From Pseudomonadota bacterium (GTDB taxonomy: Bacteria; Myxococcota_A; Polyangia; Haliangiales; Haliangiaceae), in contig JAEWJO010000576.1 of assembly GCA_023386455.1 (NCBI GenBank), positions 1 to 19,816 of the forward strand: a DNA stretch of 19,816 bases, read 5' to 3'. Below are positions 1-7,370 of the stretch, piece after piece. A program made the position numbers and the translations under genes. The notes beneath the pieces were generated by a model. That model was not told the DNA's origin, searched no databases, and saw only the letters and a program-made list of their open reading frames with translations. Each line of letters starts with the position of its first letter. Within the stretch, counting starts at the first letter, position 1.

Positions 1-1147
1 GCGCACGCATGTGCGTCGCCGCGACGACCGCGGGCTCGGCGGCACCGATCGACGCGGCGGAGCGCAGCGCGCCCGGCGGCGGCGTGAGCTGCGTCGAGAC
101 CACGGACCGGAACACGGCGGCAAGCGACTCGGGCTCGAGCGCGCGCTCCTGCTGGTAGCGCGTCGCGACGACGGCCGTCACCTCGGGCGCGAGCGCCTCG
201 GCGATCTGGCGCGCGTCCTTGTCGGAGCTGACCGCGATCACGAGCGAGGGCCGGATCAGCTGCTCGCGGAGCGTCGCGGCGAGCGCGCGTGCGCCGTGTG
301 GGTTGTGCGCGCCGTCGAGGATCAAATCGCCCGCGACCTCGAATCGGCCGGGATGCACGACGCTCGCGAGCACACCGATGCGATCGCACGCGAGGTGCAG
401 CTCGTCGAGTGCGGCGAGCGCGGCCGCCGCGTTCGCGCGCTGGTGAGCGCCGGCGAGCGAGAGCCGCGGCACGCGCGCGATCGCGTCGTCGTCGACGACG
501 GTGACGTGATCGACACCGGCGGCACGCGCACGCTCGACGAGCAGCGGCACCGCACCCGGCTCGCCGCTCGCGCCGCTCACGACGCGCTGGCCGCGCTTGA
601 AGATGCCTGCCTTCTCGCCGGCGATCGCCGCGATCGAGTCACCGAGGATCTGCTCGTGGTCCATCGCAACGCCGGTGACGACCGCGATCGGCGCGTCGAC
701 CGCGTTGGTCGCGTCGAGCCGGCCGCCGAGCCCGACCTCGAGGATCGAGACGTCGACGTTCGCATCCGCGATCACGCACAGCGCGATCGCGGTGACCTGC
801 TCGAAGAACGTCAGCTCGCCGCCGCCGGCCGCCTCGACGCGCGCGGCCGCAGCGACGACCGCGTCCTCGGTCGCGAGCGCGCCATCGATCTGGATCCGCT
901 CGCGCAGCGTCGACAGATGCGGCGACGTGTACGTCGCGACGCGCGACCCGCTCGCGCGGACGAGCGCGGCGAGCATCGCGACCGTCGAGCCCTTGCCGTT
1001 GGTGCCGCCGACGTGGACGACCGTGCCGAGGCGCTCCTCGGGATGACCGAGCGTCGCGAGCAGGTCGTGCATTCGCTCGAGCCCGAGCTTCATGCCGAAG
1101 CGCCGGGCGCCGACGAGCCGGACGAGGAGATCGCGATACGCGCTCAC
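1..1147 (-). CDS. folC: Bifunctional folylpolyglutamate synthase / dihydrofolate synthase, 3' end cut by window edge
   Basis: This enzyme joins L-glutamate to dihydropteroate and to the tail of reduced folates using ATP; it acts in the cytoplasm. I translated the minus strand directly: about 382 residues are visible with no stop before the window edge, against 420-440 for the family. Visible motifs are MKLGLER (about 19-25), the P-loop GTNGKGS (48-54), TSPHL (74-78), EVGLGGRLDATN (137-148), GEKAGIFKRG (177-186) and DGAHNPHGARAL (from about 277), the Mur-ligase-type C-terminal signature. The GTG at 1147 is the first reasonable start after the accD stop, 31 nt away; no strong ribosome-binding site is visible, so the start is moderately sure. 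It follows accD on the same strand and is probably cotranscribed, as accD-folC pairs are known in other bacteria. Its polyglutamylated folates would feed PurN at 4986. Confidence 0.93.
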   Translation of the reverse strand, partial: MSAYRDLLVRLVGARRFGMKLGLERMHDLLATLGHPEERLGTVVHVGGTNGKGSTVAMLAALVRASGSRVATYTSPHLSTLRERIQIDGALATEDAVVAAAARVEAAGGGELTFFEQVTAIALCVIADANVDVSILEVGLGGRLDATNAVDAPIAVVTGVAMDHEQILGDSIAAIAGEKAGIFKRGQRVVSGASGEPGAVPLLVERARAAGVDHVTVVDDDAIARVPRLSLAGAHQRANAAAALAALDELHLACDRIGVLASVVHPGRFEVAGDLILDGAHNPHGARALAATLREQLIRPSLVIAVSSDKDARQIAEALAPEVTAVVATRYQQERALEPESLAAVFRSVVSTQLTPPPGALRSAASIGAAEPAVVAATHMRA

Positions 1148-1178
1148 GACACTGTATGCCGGTGGACCGGCGGGAGAG

Positions 1179-2084
1179 CTAGTCGGTCGCGGGAGTCTCG
1201 GCGTCGTCGGGGATGGCCGTTCCCGTGACCCGATCCGGGACCGCGCCGCGCTCGAACCAGCGCAGCGTGCGCTCGAGCGTCTTCTTCAGATCCTTGCGCG
1301 GCACGACGAGGTCGACCATGCCGTGCTCGAGCAAGAACTCCGAGCGCTGGAATCCCGGCGGCAGCTGCTGGCGGATCGTCTGCTCGATCACGCGCGGGCC
1401 GGCAAAGCCGATCAGCGCGTCAGGCTCGGCGATGATCACGTCACCGAGCATCGCGACCGACGCGGCGACGCCGCCGGTGGTCGGATGCAGGAGCACCGCG
1501 ATGTACGGGACGCGCGCCTCGCGCATCTTGCTGCGCGCCGCGCTCGTCTTCGCCATCTGCATGAGCGAGAGCACGCCTTCCTGCATGCGCGCGCCGCCCG
1601 ACGCCGAGAACAGGATCGCCGGCCGCTTGTGCGCGATCGCGCGCTCGAACTGGCGCGTGATCTTCTCGCCGACGACCGAGCCCATCGAGCCGCCCATGAA
1701 CTCGAACACGAAGAAGCCGACCTCGCTGGCGATGCCGCCGACCGCCGCGGTGCCCGCGCGGTACGCGTCGCCCGGGCCGACCTTGCGGGTCGTGCCCTTC
1801 AGCTGGTCGACGTACTTCTTGCTATCGACCCGGAAGCCGAGCGGGTCTCCGGATTCGAGCTCCCGGTCGTGCTCCTGCCAGCTCCCGGGATCGACCATCA
1901 TGGCGATCCGTGCCTCGGTCGGCATCCGGAAGTGGTGATTGCAGCTCGAACAGACCCGGAAGTTGGCGTCCAGGTCCTCCTCGTAGAGGGTGGTGCTGCA
2001 GCGCTCGCACTTGGTCCAGATCCCTTTGGGGACTGACTTTTTGGGCTGCTCTGCGAGGCCCTGGGTTCGGGACCACCACGCCAT
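1179..2084 (-). CDS. accD: Acetyl-CoA carboxylase carboxyltransferase subunit beta
   Basis: The beta subunit of the carboxyltransferase moves the carboxyl group from carboxybiotin to acetyl-CoA, giving malonyl-CoA for fatty-acid synthesis; it works with AccA in the cytoplasm. The 301-residue protein has the family's N-terminal zinc ribbon, C26-x2-C29 and C45-x2-C48 (KCERC ... VCSSCNHHF), then a crotonase-fold carboxyltransferase domain with SASGGARMQEG, LHPTTGGVAAS and GFAGPRVIEQT. The start MAWWSRTQG resembles the usual MAWF start of the family. The last 20 or so residues (GTAIPDDAETPATD) are a short acidic extension. The gene is divergent from the receiver-like gene at 2287 and lies directly upstream of folC. 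Two potential stem-loops lie upstream of its start (2120-2161). accA is not in the window. Confidence 0.97.
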   Translation of the reverse strand: MAWWSRTQGLAEQPKKSVPKGIWTKCERCSTTLYEEDLDANFRVCSSCNHHFRMPTEARIAMMVDPGSWQEHDRELESGDPLGFRVDSKKYVDQLKGTTRKVGPGDAYRAGTAAVGGIASEVGFFVFEFMGGSMGSVVGEKITRQFERAIAHKRPAILFSASGGARMQEGVLSLMQMAKTSAARSKMREARVPYIAVLLHPTTGGVAASVAMLGDVIIAEPDALIGFAGPRVIEQTIRQQLPPGFQRSEFLLEHGMVDLVVPRKDLKKTLERTLRWFERGAVPDRVTGTAIPDDAETPATD

Positions 2085-2119
2085 AGGGGGGCACTGATAG
2101 CAGAGACGCCAAGTATGGT

Positions 2120-2161
2120 AAAGGCCTGGCTTTGAGAGCCTTCACGATCTCGGTGAAGCTC
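2120..2161. promoter_or_regulatory. Pair of inverted repeats upstream of accD
   Basis: Two potential stem-loops lie 35-80 nt upstream of the accD start, in the 202-bp divergent spacer. The first is AAAGGCCTGGCTTT (2120-2133), an AAAGCC/GGCTTT palindrome with one bulged G. The second has arms GAGC-C-TTCAC (2136-2145) and GTGAAGCTC (2153-2161), pairing over 9 bp with one bulged C around the loop GATCTCG. The spacer is visibly richer in A/T than the genes. They could be an operator or leader structure for accD. I found no convincing -35/-10 pair here. Function is inference. Confidence 0.35.
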
Positions 2162-2227
2162 CGATGGCGTGAATTCCTTCTGCTTTGTCTCGCGGTCTTC
2201 GCGCGCTTCTGCTAGACACCAAAGGGG

Positions 2228-2251
2228 AAAACGCTGTCTGAAGGGCGTTTT
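2228..2251 (+). promoter_or_regulatory. Stem-loop in the leader of the receiver-like gene
   Basis: AAAACGC (2228-2234) and GCGTTTT (2245-2251) form a perfect 7-bp stem with a 10-nt loop, ending 35 nt before the ATG at 2287. The 3' arm carries four T's, so it has a terminator/attenuator look, but it could equally be an operator. A good ribosome-binding site, AGAGAGG (2275-2281), follows it 5 nt before the ATG. Confidence 0.35.
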
Positions 2252-2286
2252 GGCGTGTAGGTTGACCGCCCCGCAGAGAGGTCGCG

Positions 2287-2595
2287 ATGTCGTCCGTCCT
2301 TGTCGTCAACGAAATCAGTACGGAGCGCGAGGAAATTGCCCGCGCTCTCGAAGCCGAAGGATTCACGGTTGTTCAGGCATCGTCCGCCGCTGAAGCGGTG
2401 CGCGAGATCTGGGGTGGGTCCTTCATTGTCGCCGTGGTCTCGACACTTTTGACCGGCACGACGCACACCGCGCTCGTCCAGCAGCTCGGTCAAATGGCGC
2501 CGGAAATCGAGACCCTGGTCCACGCCAAAAACGACGAGATTCCTGCGCTCGTGCGCAAGTGCATCTCGATTCGTGAAGGCGAAGCGGCGGCGTAA
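2287..2595 (+). CDS. Stand-alone degenerate receiver (CheY-like) domain protein without phospho-acceptor Asp
   Basis: This 102-residue protein has the pattern of a response-regulator receiver domain and nothing else. It begins with the beta1 strand SSVLVVNE, where the usual acidic pair is N8-E9. An amphipathic helix follows, then GFTVVQASSAAEAVREI, which matches the typical receiver alpha1-beta2-alpha2 layout. Beta3 reads FIVAVVSTLLTG, so Ser or Thr stands where the phosphorylated Asp should be. The beta5 lysine appears kept (LVHAK, K81). It therefore probably cannot be phosphorylated in the usual way and may act through protein contacts. The start is set by the site AGAGAGG at 2275-2281. Its codons use more A and T (AAA, GAA, ATT, GTT) than its neighbours. 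It is divergent from accD, and its stop is 9 bp from the stop of the cyclic-nucleotide-binding gene. No specific partner can be named. Confidence 0.8.
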   Translation: MSSVLVVNEISTEREEIARALEAEGFTVVQASSAAEAVREIWGGSFIVAVVSTLLTGTTHTALVQQLGQMAPEIETLVHAKNDEIPALVRKCISIREGEAAA

Positions 2596-2603
2596 GCCGT
2601 CGC
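2584..2603. terminator. GC-rich hairpin between convergent genes, with GUAA loop
   Basis: GCGGCGGC (2584-2591) and GCCGTCGC (2596-2603) form an 8-bp stem with one G-U pair, closed by the loop GTAA, a GNRA-type tetraloop. The loop holds the TAA stop of the receiver-like gene. No T-run follows on either strand, so it is not a classical intrinsic terminator. Its place between converging stops suggests it ends or stabilises transcripts. Confidence 0.35.
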
Positions 2604-2604
2604 C

Positions 2605-3279
2605 TCAGACGCCGAAGCGATCTTTCAAGTTCAGGAACTCGAGGAACTCGAGCAGCCTGCCCACCTCGGGGACGATGAAGCCGTCCCCCGAGATACCTGC
2701 GTCCTCCGCCATGAGGACCAGGCGCGCGGCGCGTAGCCGATCGACGACCTCGATCACCTCGTGGACCGGCAGGCCGACGCGGACGGCGATGTCCTCGACG
2801 CGCTTCGGCACGAGGATCGCGGTGCCGGCGGTCATCGTCCCGCCGGCGAGCATCACCTGCTCGTCGGCCAGGTGACGCAGGCACTGCACGACGCGATGGT
2901 TCGGCGTCGGAAGCAGCAGCAGCTCGACGTGCTGGTTCGCGTTCTCGAGGCGAAGCGCGAGCGCCTTGATGATGCGGAGCGCGATCTCCGGACGGGCACG
3001 CAGCATCGCCTCGAACGTGCTGCCTTCGATCACGAGGAGCCGCGAGTCGACGCGGACGACCGCCGTCGCCGAGCGCGGCCGGGCGTTCAGGATCGCCATC
3101 TCGCCGAAGAACTCGCCCGCCGGAAGGACCGCGAGCACGCGCTCGGTCTCGCCGACCTTGCGCCGGATCTCCACCTCGCCCGCCGTGACCACGTACATGT
3201 AATCGCCGGGCTGCCCTTCCTCGAACAGCACGGTGCCCGCCTGGAAGTCGCGGGCGAACCGATCGAGTCCGTCGTTCAC
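2605..3279 (-). CDS. Crp/Fnr-type cyclic-nucleotide-binding domain protein
   Basis: The 224-residue protein starts with a cyclic-nucleotide-binding beta-roll (about 5-120). The phosphate-binding cassette is clear: AGEFFGEMAIL followed by RPRSATA (about 54-73), with the Glu and Arg that normally contact the cyclic phosphate and ribose. A long helix (about 95-122) leads to a C-terminal part in which PKRVEDIAVRVGLPVHEVIEVVDRLRAARLV (159-189) reads as the helix-turn-helix and wing entry of Crp-type regulators. The order fits a transcription regulator, although the DNA-binding part is divergent from classical Crp. The GTG start at 3279 has GGTGGAG just upstream. It lies 19 nt after the glycosyltransferase gene on the same strand, so the two are probably cotranscribed. 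Ligand and targets are unknown. Confidence 0.85.
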   Translation of the reverse strand: MNDGLDRFARDFQAGTVLFEEGQPGDYMYVVTAGEVEIRRKVGETERVLAVLPAGEFFGEMAILNARPRSATAVVRVDSRLLVIEGSTFEAMLRARPEIALRIIKALALRLENANQHVELLLLPTPNHRVVQCLRHLADEQVMLAGGTMTAGTAILVPKRVEDIAVRVGLPVHEVIEVVDRLRAARLVLMAEDAGISGDGFIVPEVGRLLEFLEFLNLKDRFGV

Positions 3280-3298
3280 GTCTCCACCCTACCCGTCA

Positions 3299-3955
3299 CT
3301 ATCGCATGGTTGCGTGGCGGAGGATGTGCAGCAGCGCGCGGCTTCCGACCTTCGGATCGCGGCGCGCATCCGCCGGCAGTGCGACCTCCTCGCAGTTGAG
3401 GCCGAGCTTCACGCCGCGCACGAGCATCTCGACGTCCCAGCCGTCGCCGCGATCGCGCATGCCGAGCGCGACGAGCGCCGGGAACTTCATCGCCCGAACG
3501 GGTCCCACGCTCGACCAGCGCTGGCGGTAGACCGTATCGATGAGCCCGATCACGAGCTTCTCGCGGACACGCGGCCGGCCGGTCTCGGCACCGAGCACGA
3601 GCTCGACACCGCGCTCGGCGATCGGCTCGACGAGATCGAGCATCGCGGCAGCGGCGGCCGGGCGATCGCCGGGCACGAACACGACGACATCGGGCACGCG
3701 AGGCAGCACGCCGAAATGGGCTTGCGCGCGCAAGCACGCGGCGCCGTAGCCGCCGCTCGGCTCGCGCAGGACGAGCGCACCGGCGTCGCGGGCGATCTCG
3801 GCGCTGCGGTCGCGCGACGCGCGATCGACAACGACGACGGAGCGGATCGCGCGATGCGGGAGCTCGCGCAGGACGGGACCGAGGCTCGCCGCGTGGTCGC
3901 GCACGGGCACGACCACGTCGATGAGCGGAGTACTTGCCACGCGGTTATGGTACAC
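3299..3955 (-). CDS. Family 2 glycosyltransferase-like protein with altered sugar-nucleotide motifs
   Basis: A GT-A-fold, GT2-like protein of up to 218 residues. It shows the N-terminal strand VVVPVRD, a second strand VVVVDRASRDRSAEIA where active members read VDDGSxDxT, the GGYGAACLRA turn, and VVFVPGDRPA at the place of the DxD metal motif. The C-terminal stretch DGWDVEMLVRG...RRDPKVGS resembles the acceptor side of polyprenyl-phosphate glycosyltransferases. No membrane segment is present. The donor-site changes (DD to DR, DxD to PGD) mean activity is uncertain. Start may be GTG 3955 or GTG 3940; both abut purM, which begins divergently at 3964, leaving only 8-23 bp. It is followed by the cyclic-nucleotide-binding gene. 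Confidence 0.75.
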   Translation of the reverse strand: MYHNRVASTPLIDVVVPVRDHAASLGPVLRELPHRAIRSVVVVDRASRDRSAEIARDAGALVLREPSGGYGAACLRAQAHFGVLPRVPDVVVFVPGDRPAAAAAMLDLVEPIAERGVELVLGAETGRPRVREKLVIGLIDTVYRQRWSSVGPVRAMKFPALVALGMRDRGDGWDVEMLVRGVKLGLNCEEVALPADARRDPKVGSRALLHILRHATMR

Positions 3956-3963
3956 GAGCCGCG

Positions 3964-4989
3964 ATGGCGCTCACGTACAAGGACGCAGGGGTCGATATCG
4001 ACGCCGGCAACGCGCTGGTCGAACGCATCAAGCCGCTCGCCAAGGCGACCATGCGCCCCGAGGTCCTCGGAGGAATCGGTGGGTTCGCCGCCTTGACCCG
4101 GATTCCGACGGCCTACAAGGAGCCGATCCTCGTCAGCGGCACCGACGGCGTCGGAACGAAGCTCAAGACCGCGTTCGCGGCGGACCGCCACGACACGATC
4201 GGCATCGACCTCGTCGCGATGTGCGTCAACGACGTGCTCGTCACCGGCGCCGAGCCGCTGTTCTTCCTCGACTACTTCGCGACCGGCGCACTCGACGTCG
4301 CGACCGGCGCATCGGTGATCGCCGGCATCGCCGAGGGCTGCAAGCAGGCGGGCTGCGCGCTCGTCGGTGGCGAGACCGCGGAGCTGCCCGGCCTCTACCA
4401 CGGCAAGGACTACGACCTCGCCGGCTTCTGTGTCGGCGTCGTCGAGCGCTCGCAGATCCGGCCGACGCGCGACCTCGTCGCCGGCGACGTCGTGATCGGC
4501 CTGCCCTCGGCGGGCCTGCACTCGAACGGCCACTCGCTCGCGCGCAAGGTCGTCCTCGAGACTCTCGCGCTGCCGCTCGACGCCCCGCCCGCGCTCCTCG
4601 GCGGCTCGACCGTCGCCGACGAGCTGCTGCGCCCGACGATCATCTACGCGAGCGCGTTCAAGGCGCTCGCCGACATCCCGTGGAAGGCGGCCGCCCACAT
4701 CACCGGCGGTGGCCTCGTCGAGAACCCGCCGCGGATCTTCGCGGACGACTCCCTCGCCGTCGAGCTCGACGCGACGACGTGGGAGGTTCCGGGAATCTTC
4801 AAGCTGATCCAGTCCGCCGGCATCGCCGACGACGAGATGCGCCGCACGTTCAACATGGGCATCGGCATGATCATCGTCGTGCCCGCCGCGGCCGCGCAGA
4901 AGGCCGTCTCGGCGCTCGCCGCCTCGCGCGCGCGCGTCATCGGCACGCTCGTGCCTCGCGCCGGCGGCGAGGCTTCGCGTCTCGCATGA
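3964..4989 (+). CDS. purM: Phosphoribosylformylglycinamidine cyclo-ligase (AIR synthase)
   Basis: PurM closes formylglycinamidine ribonucleotide to aminoimidazole ribonucleotide with ATP, the fifth step of purine synthesis, in the cytoplasm. The 341-residue length is typical. Motifs: YKDAGVDIDAGN near the N-terminus, the nucleotide-binding GTDGVGTKLK (59-68), DLVAMCVNDVLVTGAEPLFFLDYFATG (from 82), GGETAELPGLY, PSAGLHSNG and HITGGGL. ATG 3964 is chosen because the protein then starts exactly at the conserved N-terminus; a TTG at 3934 in the same frame would add ten unrelated residues. Its stop overlaps the purN start as ATGA, so the two are translationally coupled. Confidence 0.97.
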   Translation: MALTYKDAGVDIDAGNALVERIKPLAKATMRPEVLGGIGGFAALTRIPTAYKEPILVSGTDGVGTKLKTAFAADRHDTIGIDLVAMCVNDVLVTGAEPLFFLDYFATGALDVATGASVIAGIAEGCKQAGCALVGGETAELPGLYHGKDYDLAGFCVGVVERSQIRPTRDLVAGDVVIGLPSAGLHSNGHSLARKVVLETLALPLDAPPALLGGSTVADELLRPTIIYASAFKALADIPWKAAAHITGGGLVENPPRIFADDSLAVELDATTWEVPGIFKLIQSAGIADDEMRRTFNMGIGMIIVVPAAAAQKAVSALAASRARVIGTLVPRAGGEASRLA

Positions 4990-5594
4990 AGATCGGCGTC
5001 CTCGTCTCGGGCGCCGGCACGAACCTCCAGGCGCTGCTCGATGCGGAGGCCGCGGGCACGCTCGCGCCGGCCGAGATCGCGGTCGTCGTCAGCAATCGCC
5101 CCGAGGTCCCTGCCCTCGCCCGCGCCGAGGCCGCCGGCAAGCCTGCCGTCGCGATCGATCACAAGGGCTACGCCGAGCGGACCGCGTTCGAGGACGCGAT
5201 GATCGCCGCCCTCGATCGATATGGCGTCGAGCTCGTCGTGCTCGCCGGCTTCATGCGCGTGCTCACGAGCCGGTTCCTCGATCGCTATCCGCTGCGCATC
5301 GTCAACACGCACCCGTCAATCCTGCCGGCGTTCGCCGGTGCCGACGCGCCGGCGCAGGCGATCGCACACGGCGTGAAGCTGTCGGGCGTCACCGTGCACT
5401 TCGTCGACGCGAGCCTCGACGGCGGTCCGATCATCGCGCAGGTCGCGGTGCCGGTCCTCCCGGGCGACGATGCCGCCGCGCTCCACGCGCGAATCCAGCG
5501 CGAAGAGCACCGCCTGCTTCCCGACGTGGTTCGGCGCTTGGCGGCGGGTCTCGTGTCGTGCCAAGGTCGACTCGTGGTGGATCGTGCCGAGTAA
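4986..5594 (+). CDS. purN: Phosphoribosylglycinamide formyltransferase (10-formyl-THF dependent)
   Basis: PurN transfers the formyl group of 10-formyltetrahydrofolate to glycinamide ribonucleotide, the third step of purine synthesis. The 202-residue protein carries LVSGAGTNLQAL (6-17), VVVSNR (33-38), LAGFMRVL (86-93), NTHPSILPAF (107-116) and SLDGGPIIAQ (143-152). The catalytic Asn107, His109 and Asp145 correspond to N106, H108 and D144 of the E. coli enzyme. Its ATG lies in the ATGA overlap with purM. Its last 11 nt overlap the preferred start of the next gene. Substrate supply ties it to folC at the left edge. Confidence 0.96.
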   Translation: MKIGVLVSGAGTNLQALLDAEAAGTLAPAEIAVVVSNRPEVPALARAEAAGKPAVAIDHKGYAERTAFEDAMIAALDRYGVELVVLAGFMRVLTSRFLDRYPLRIVNTHPSILPAFAGADAPAQAIAHGVKLSGVTVHFVDASLDGGPIIAQVAVPVLPGDDAAALHARIQREEHRLLPDVVRRLAAGLVSCQGRLVVDRAE

Positions 5595-7092
5595 CACGTA
5601 CGATCTGATCGTCCTCGGCGACGATCTGGCCGCCCTCGTCTGCGCCACGCTCTGCGCGCGCCGCGGTATGCGGACACTCGTCCTCGGCAGCGACCGTCCC
5701 GCGCGCTACCAGCTCGGCCCGCACCGGCTGCCGGTCGAGCCCGCGATGTGGCCGGTCGGCACCGGCTCGCCCGCCGACCGCGTCCTCAAGGAGCTTCACG
5801 CCGAGATGGCGCTCCGCCGAAAGCTGCGCGAGCCGCGCATCGCCGCCCAATGGATCGCGCCCGACATGCGCGTCGATCTCGGCGGCGATCGTCTCGCGGC
5901 GGAGCTCGCGCGCGAGGTCGGCGACGGTGCAGAGCCATGGCTCGCGCGCTGGCAGCGCGGCAGTGATCTCGCCCGCACGCTCGATGCGCTGCTCTCCGGC
6001 GAGCACGCGTTCCCCGGCGTCGGCTTCTTCGAGCGGCGCGAGGTCGCCAAGCTCGCCGAGGCCGTGTCCGAGGCCACGACCGCCTGGTGGCAGGATGCCG
6101 CCGCCGACCCGCACGCGAAGCTCTGGCGTCACCTCGCCGCGATCGCGCTGCGCCATCCGTCGGCCCCGCCTGCCGCGATCGCCCCCGCGATCGATTCGTG
6201 GCGCAGTGGTCCGCCCGCGCTGCGCGGCGACGGCGACGCGATCCGCGAGCTGCTCGTCGAGAAGCTGACGACCGCCGGCGGCGAGGTCCGCGCCGGCACG
6301 GTGACCGAGGCGAGCGTGTCGTGGGGCAAGCTCTCGAGCCTGACGCTCTCGAACGGCGACGACATCGGCGCCGGCCAGGTCGTCGCGAGCATGCCGCCCG
6401 ATCGCCTCGTCGAGCTGCTCGGCAAGAAGGCGCCGAAGAAGCTCGGCGAGCTCGCCGAGGGTGCGAAGATCGTCGGATATCGCTACACGCTCAACATCGT
6501 GATGGCCGAGGCCGGCATCCCCGAGCACATGGCGCCGACCGTCGCCGTGATCGCGGAGCCCGACAAGGATCCCGCCGGCGATGCCGCGTTCTCGATTCAC
6601 CTCAGCGAGACCGACGACGCGGGCCGCATCGTCGCGACGATCGCGGCGGTCCTGCCCGCCGACGGAGCGATCGATCCCGATCGCATCGCACCGAAGCTGA
6701 TCGCGCTGCGCGCCGGCCTGTGGCGCCGCCTCGGCGAGGTCATGCCGTTCTTCGAGAAGCACCTCGTGCTCGCACACAGCCCGTTCGAGGCGACCCCGCC
6801 GCAGGTGCCCGGTGGACGAGGCAGCTACGACGTGCCGAAGAACCTGCCGCTGCAGATGGCGCCGGTGTGGATGGGAACCTCGAGCGAGATGCTCGCCGCG
6901 TCGGCGGAGACAGGCGCGGTCGGCTACGTGACCGGCCTCAAAAACCTGACCCTCACGGGCGAGCAGATCCTGCCGACGCTCGGGACCGAAGGCGCACTGA
7001 CGGCGGGCTGGAGTGCCGCGAAGGTGGTGTGCGCTCTGTCGGGCAAGAAGAAGGACTACCTGCGCCACGAGATCGTCGGCGCTGCGTCCTGA
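5584..7092 (+). CDS. FAD-dependent oxidoreductase-like protein (phytoene-desaturase/amine-oxidase type) with altered dinucleotide site
   Basis: The protein (502 residues from GTG 5584) starts with a Rossmann strand-turn-helix, YDLIVLGDDLAALVCATLCARRGMRTLVLGSD. GDDLAA replaces the usual GxGxxG, so the first two glycines of the FAD pyrophosphate loop are changed. The centre has VVASMPPDRLVELL, a form common in flavoproteins of the phytoene-desaturase/amine-oxidase group. Near the end, NLTLTGEQILPTLGTEGALTAGW (about 454-476) matches the second FAD-binding segment of this group. Substrate is unknown, and loss of flavin binding cannot be excluded. The start is chosen because it is the only in-frame start just before the Rossmann strand; it overlaps purN by 11 nt. 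It is probably the last gene of the purMN unit. Confidence 0.72.
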   Translation: MPSNTYDLIVLGDDLAALVCATLCARRGMRTLVLGSDRPARYQLGPHRLPVEPAMWPVGTGSPADRVLKELHAEMALRRKLREPRIAAQWIAPDMRVDLGGDRLAAELAREVGDGAEPWLARWQRGSDLARTLDALLSGEHAFPGVGFFERREVAKLAEAVSEATTAWWQDAAADPHAKLWRHLAAIALRHPSAPPAAIAPAIDSWRSGPPALRGDGDAIRELLVEKLTTAGGEVRAGTVTEASVSWGKLSSLTLSNGDDIGAGQVVASMPPDRLVELLGKKAPKKLGELAEGAKIVGYRYTLNIVMAEAGIPEHMAPTVAVIAEPDKDPAGDAAFSIHLSETDDAGRIVATIAAVLPADGAIDPDRIAPKLIALRAGLWRRLGEVMPFFEKHLVLAHSPFEATPPQVPGGRGSYDVPKNLPLQMAPVWMGTSSEMLAASAETGAVGYVTGLKNLTLTGEQILPTLGTEGALTAGWSAAKVVCALSGKKKDYLRHEIVGAAS

Positions 7093-7184
7093 GCGCCGCC
7101 GCGGCGATTCGTAACGGCCGCTGCAAGAAGGCACCTCTCGTCGGGGTCTCTTTCCCGATCTGGTTCGAACGGTTCGAACAGCGA

Positions 7185-7223
7185 GCACGCGGACCGCGTG
7201 CGAACCGCTCGAGGAGTGAGCGG
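7185..7223. terminator. Two adjacent GC-rich hairpins downstream of the FAD-protein gene
   Basis: GCACGCG (7185-7191) pairs with CGCGTGC (7195-7201) across a 3-nt loop. Directly after it CCGCTC (7205-7210) pairs with GAGCGG (7218-7223) across a 7-nt loop. Neither is followed by a T-run. Lying 93 nt past the stop of the plus-strand gene, they may serve as a terminator for either direction; this is inference. Confidence 0.3.
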
Positions 7224-7349
7224 GGGATCATTCGAACGGAACGAATCCGATCCGTAAGATCCGTAGGGGTCAGGCATGACTTGCATGACGTGCCGCCGTT
7301 CGCGTTCGAACGGTTCGAACGCGATCCGAAAAGGGGATGCGCAGAGGAC

Positions 7350-7370
7350 GGGCTCGTTGTAGCGAAGCCC
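7350..7370 (-). terminator. Hairpin just after the beta-propeller-like gene
   Basis: GGGCT (7350-7354) pairs with AGCCC (7366-7370). Inside, CG pairs with CG next to one bulged A, around a six-base loop. It begins 3 nt after the stop of the minus-strand gene, and a run read as CCCCTTTT follows about 15 nt further in that direction. It is a plausible end of the long minus-strand transcript. Confidence 0.35.

Noticed and set aside
11..1228. A 405-codon plus-strand frame over folC
   Set aside because: The complementary frame has all FolC motifs in order; the plus-strand product is Arg-rich and motif-free.
2185..2218. TTGTCT ... TAGACA as a promoter for the receiver-like gene
   Set aside because: The spacing is 22 bp, outside the usual 16-19 bp, and the -10 match is weak.
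2262..2267. TTGACC as a -35 element for the receiver-like gene
   Set aside because: It lies only 19 nt before the ATG, so the -10 would overlap the start codon; the ribosome-binding site there argues for a start further upstream.
3921..5594. A 557-codon plus-strand frame that ends as purN
   Set aside because: Its first two-thirds read purM out of frame. The ATGA overlap at 4986 gives the true purN start.
5431..7188. A 585-codon minus-strand frame opposite purN and the FAD-protein gene
   Set aside because: The product is Arg/Ala/Gly-rich with no motif; the plus strand encodes recognisable proteins throughout.
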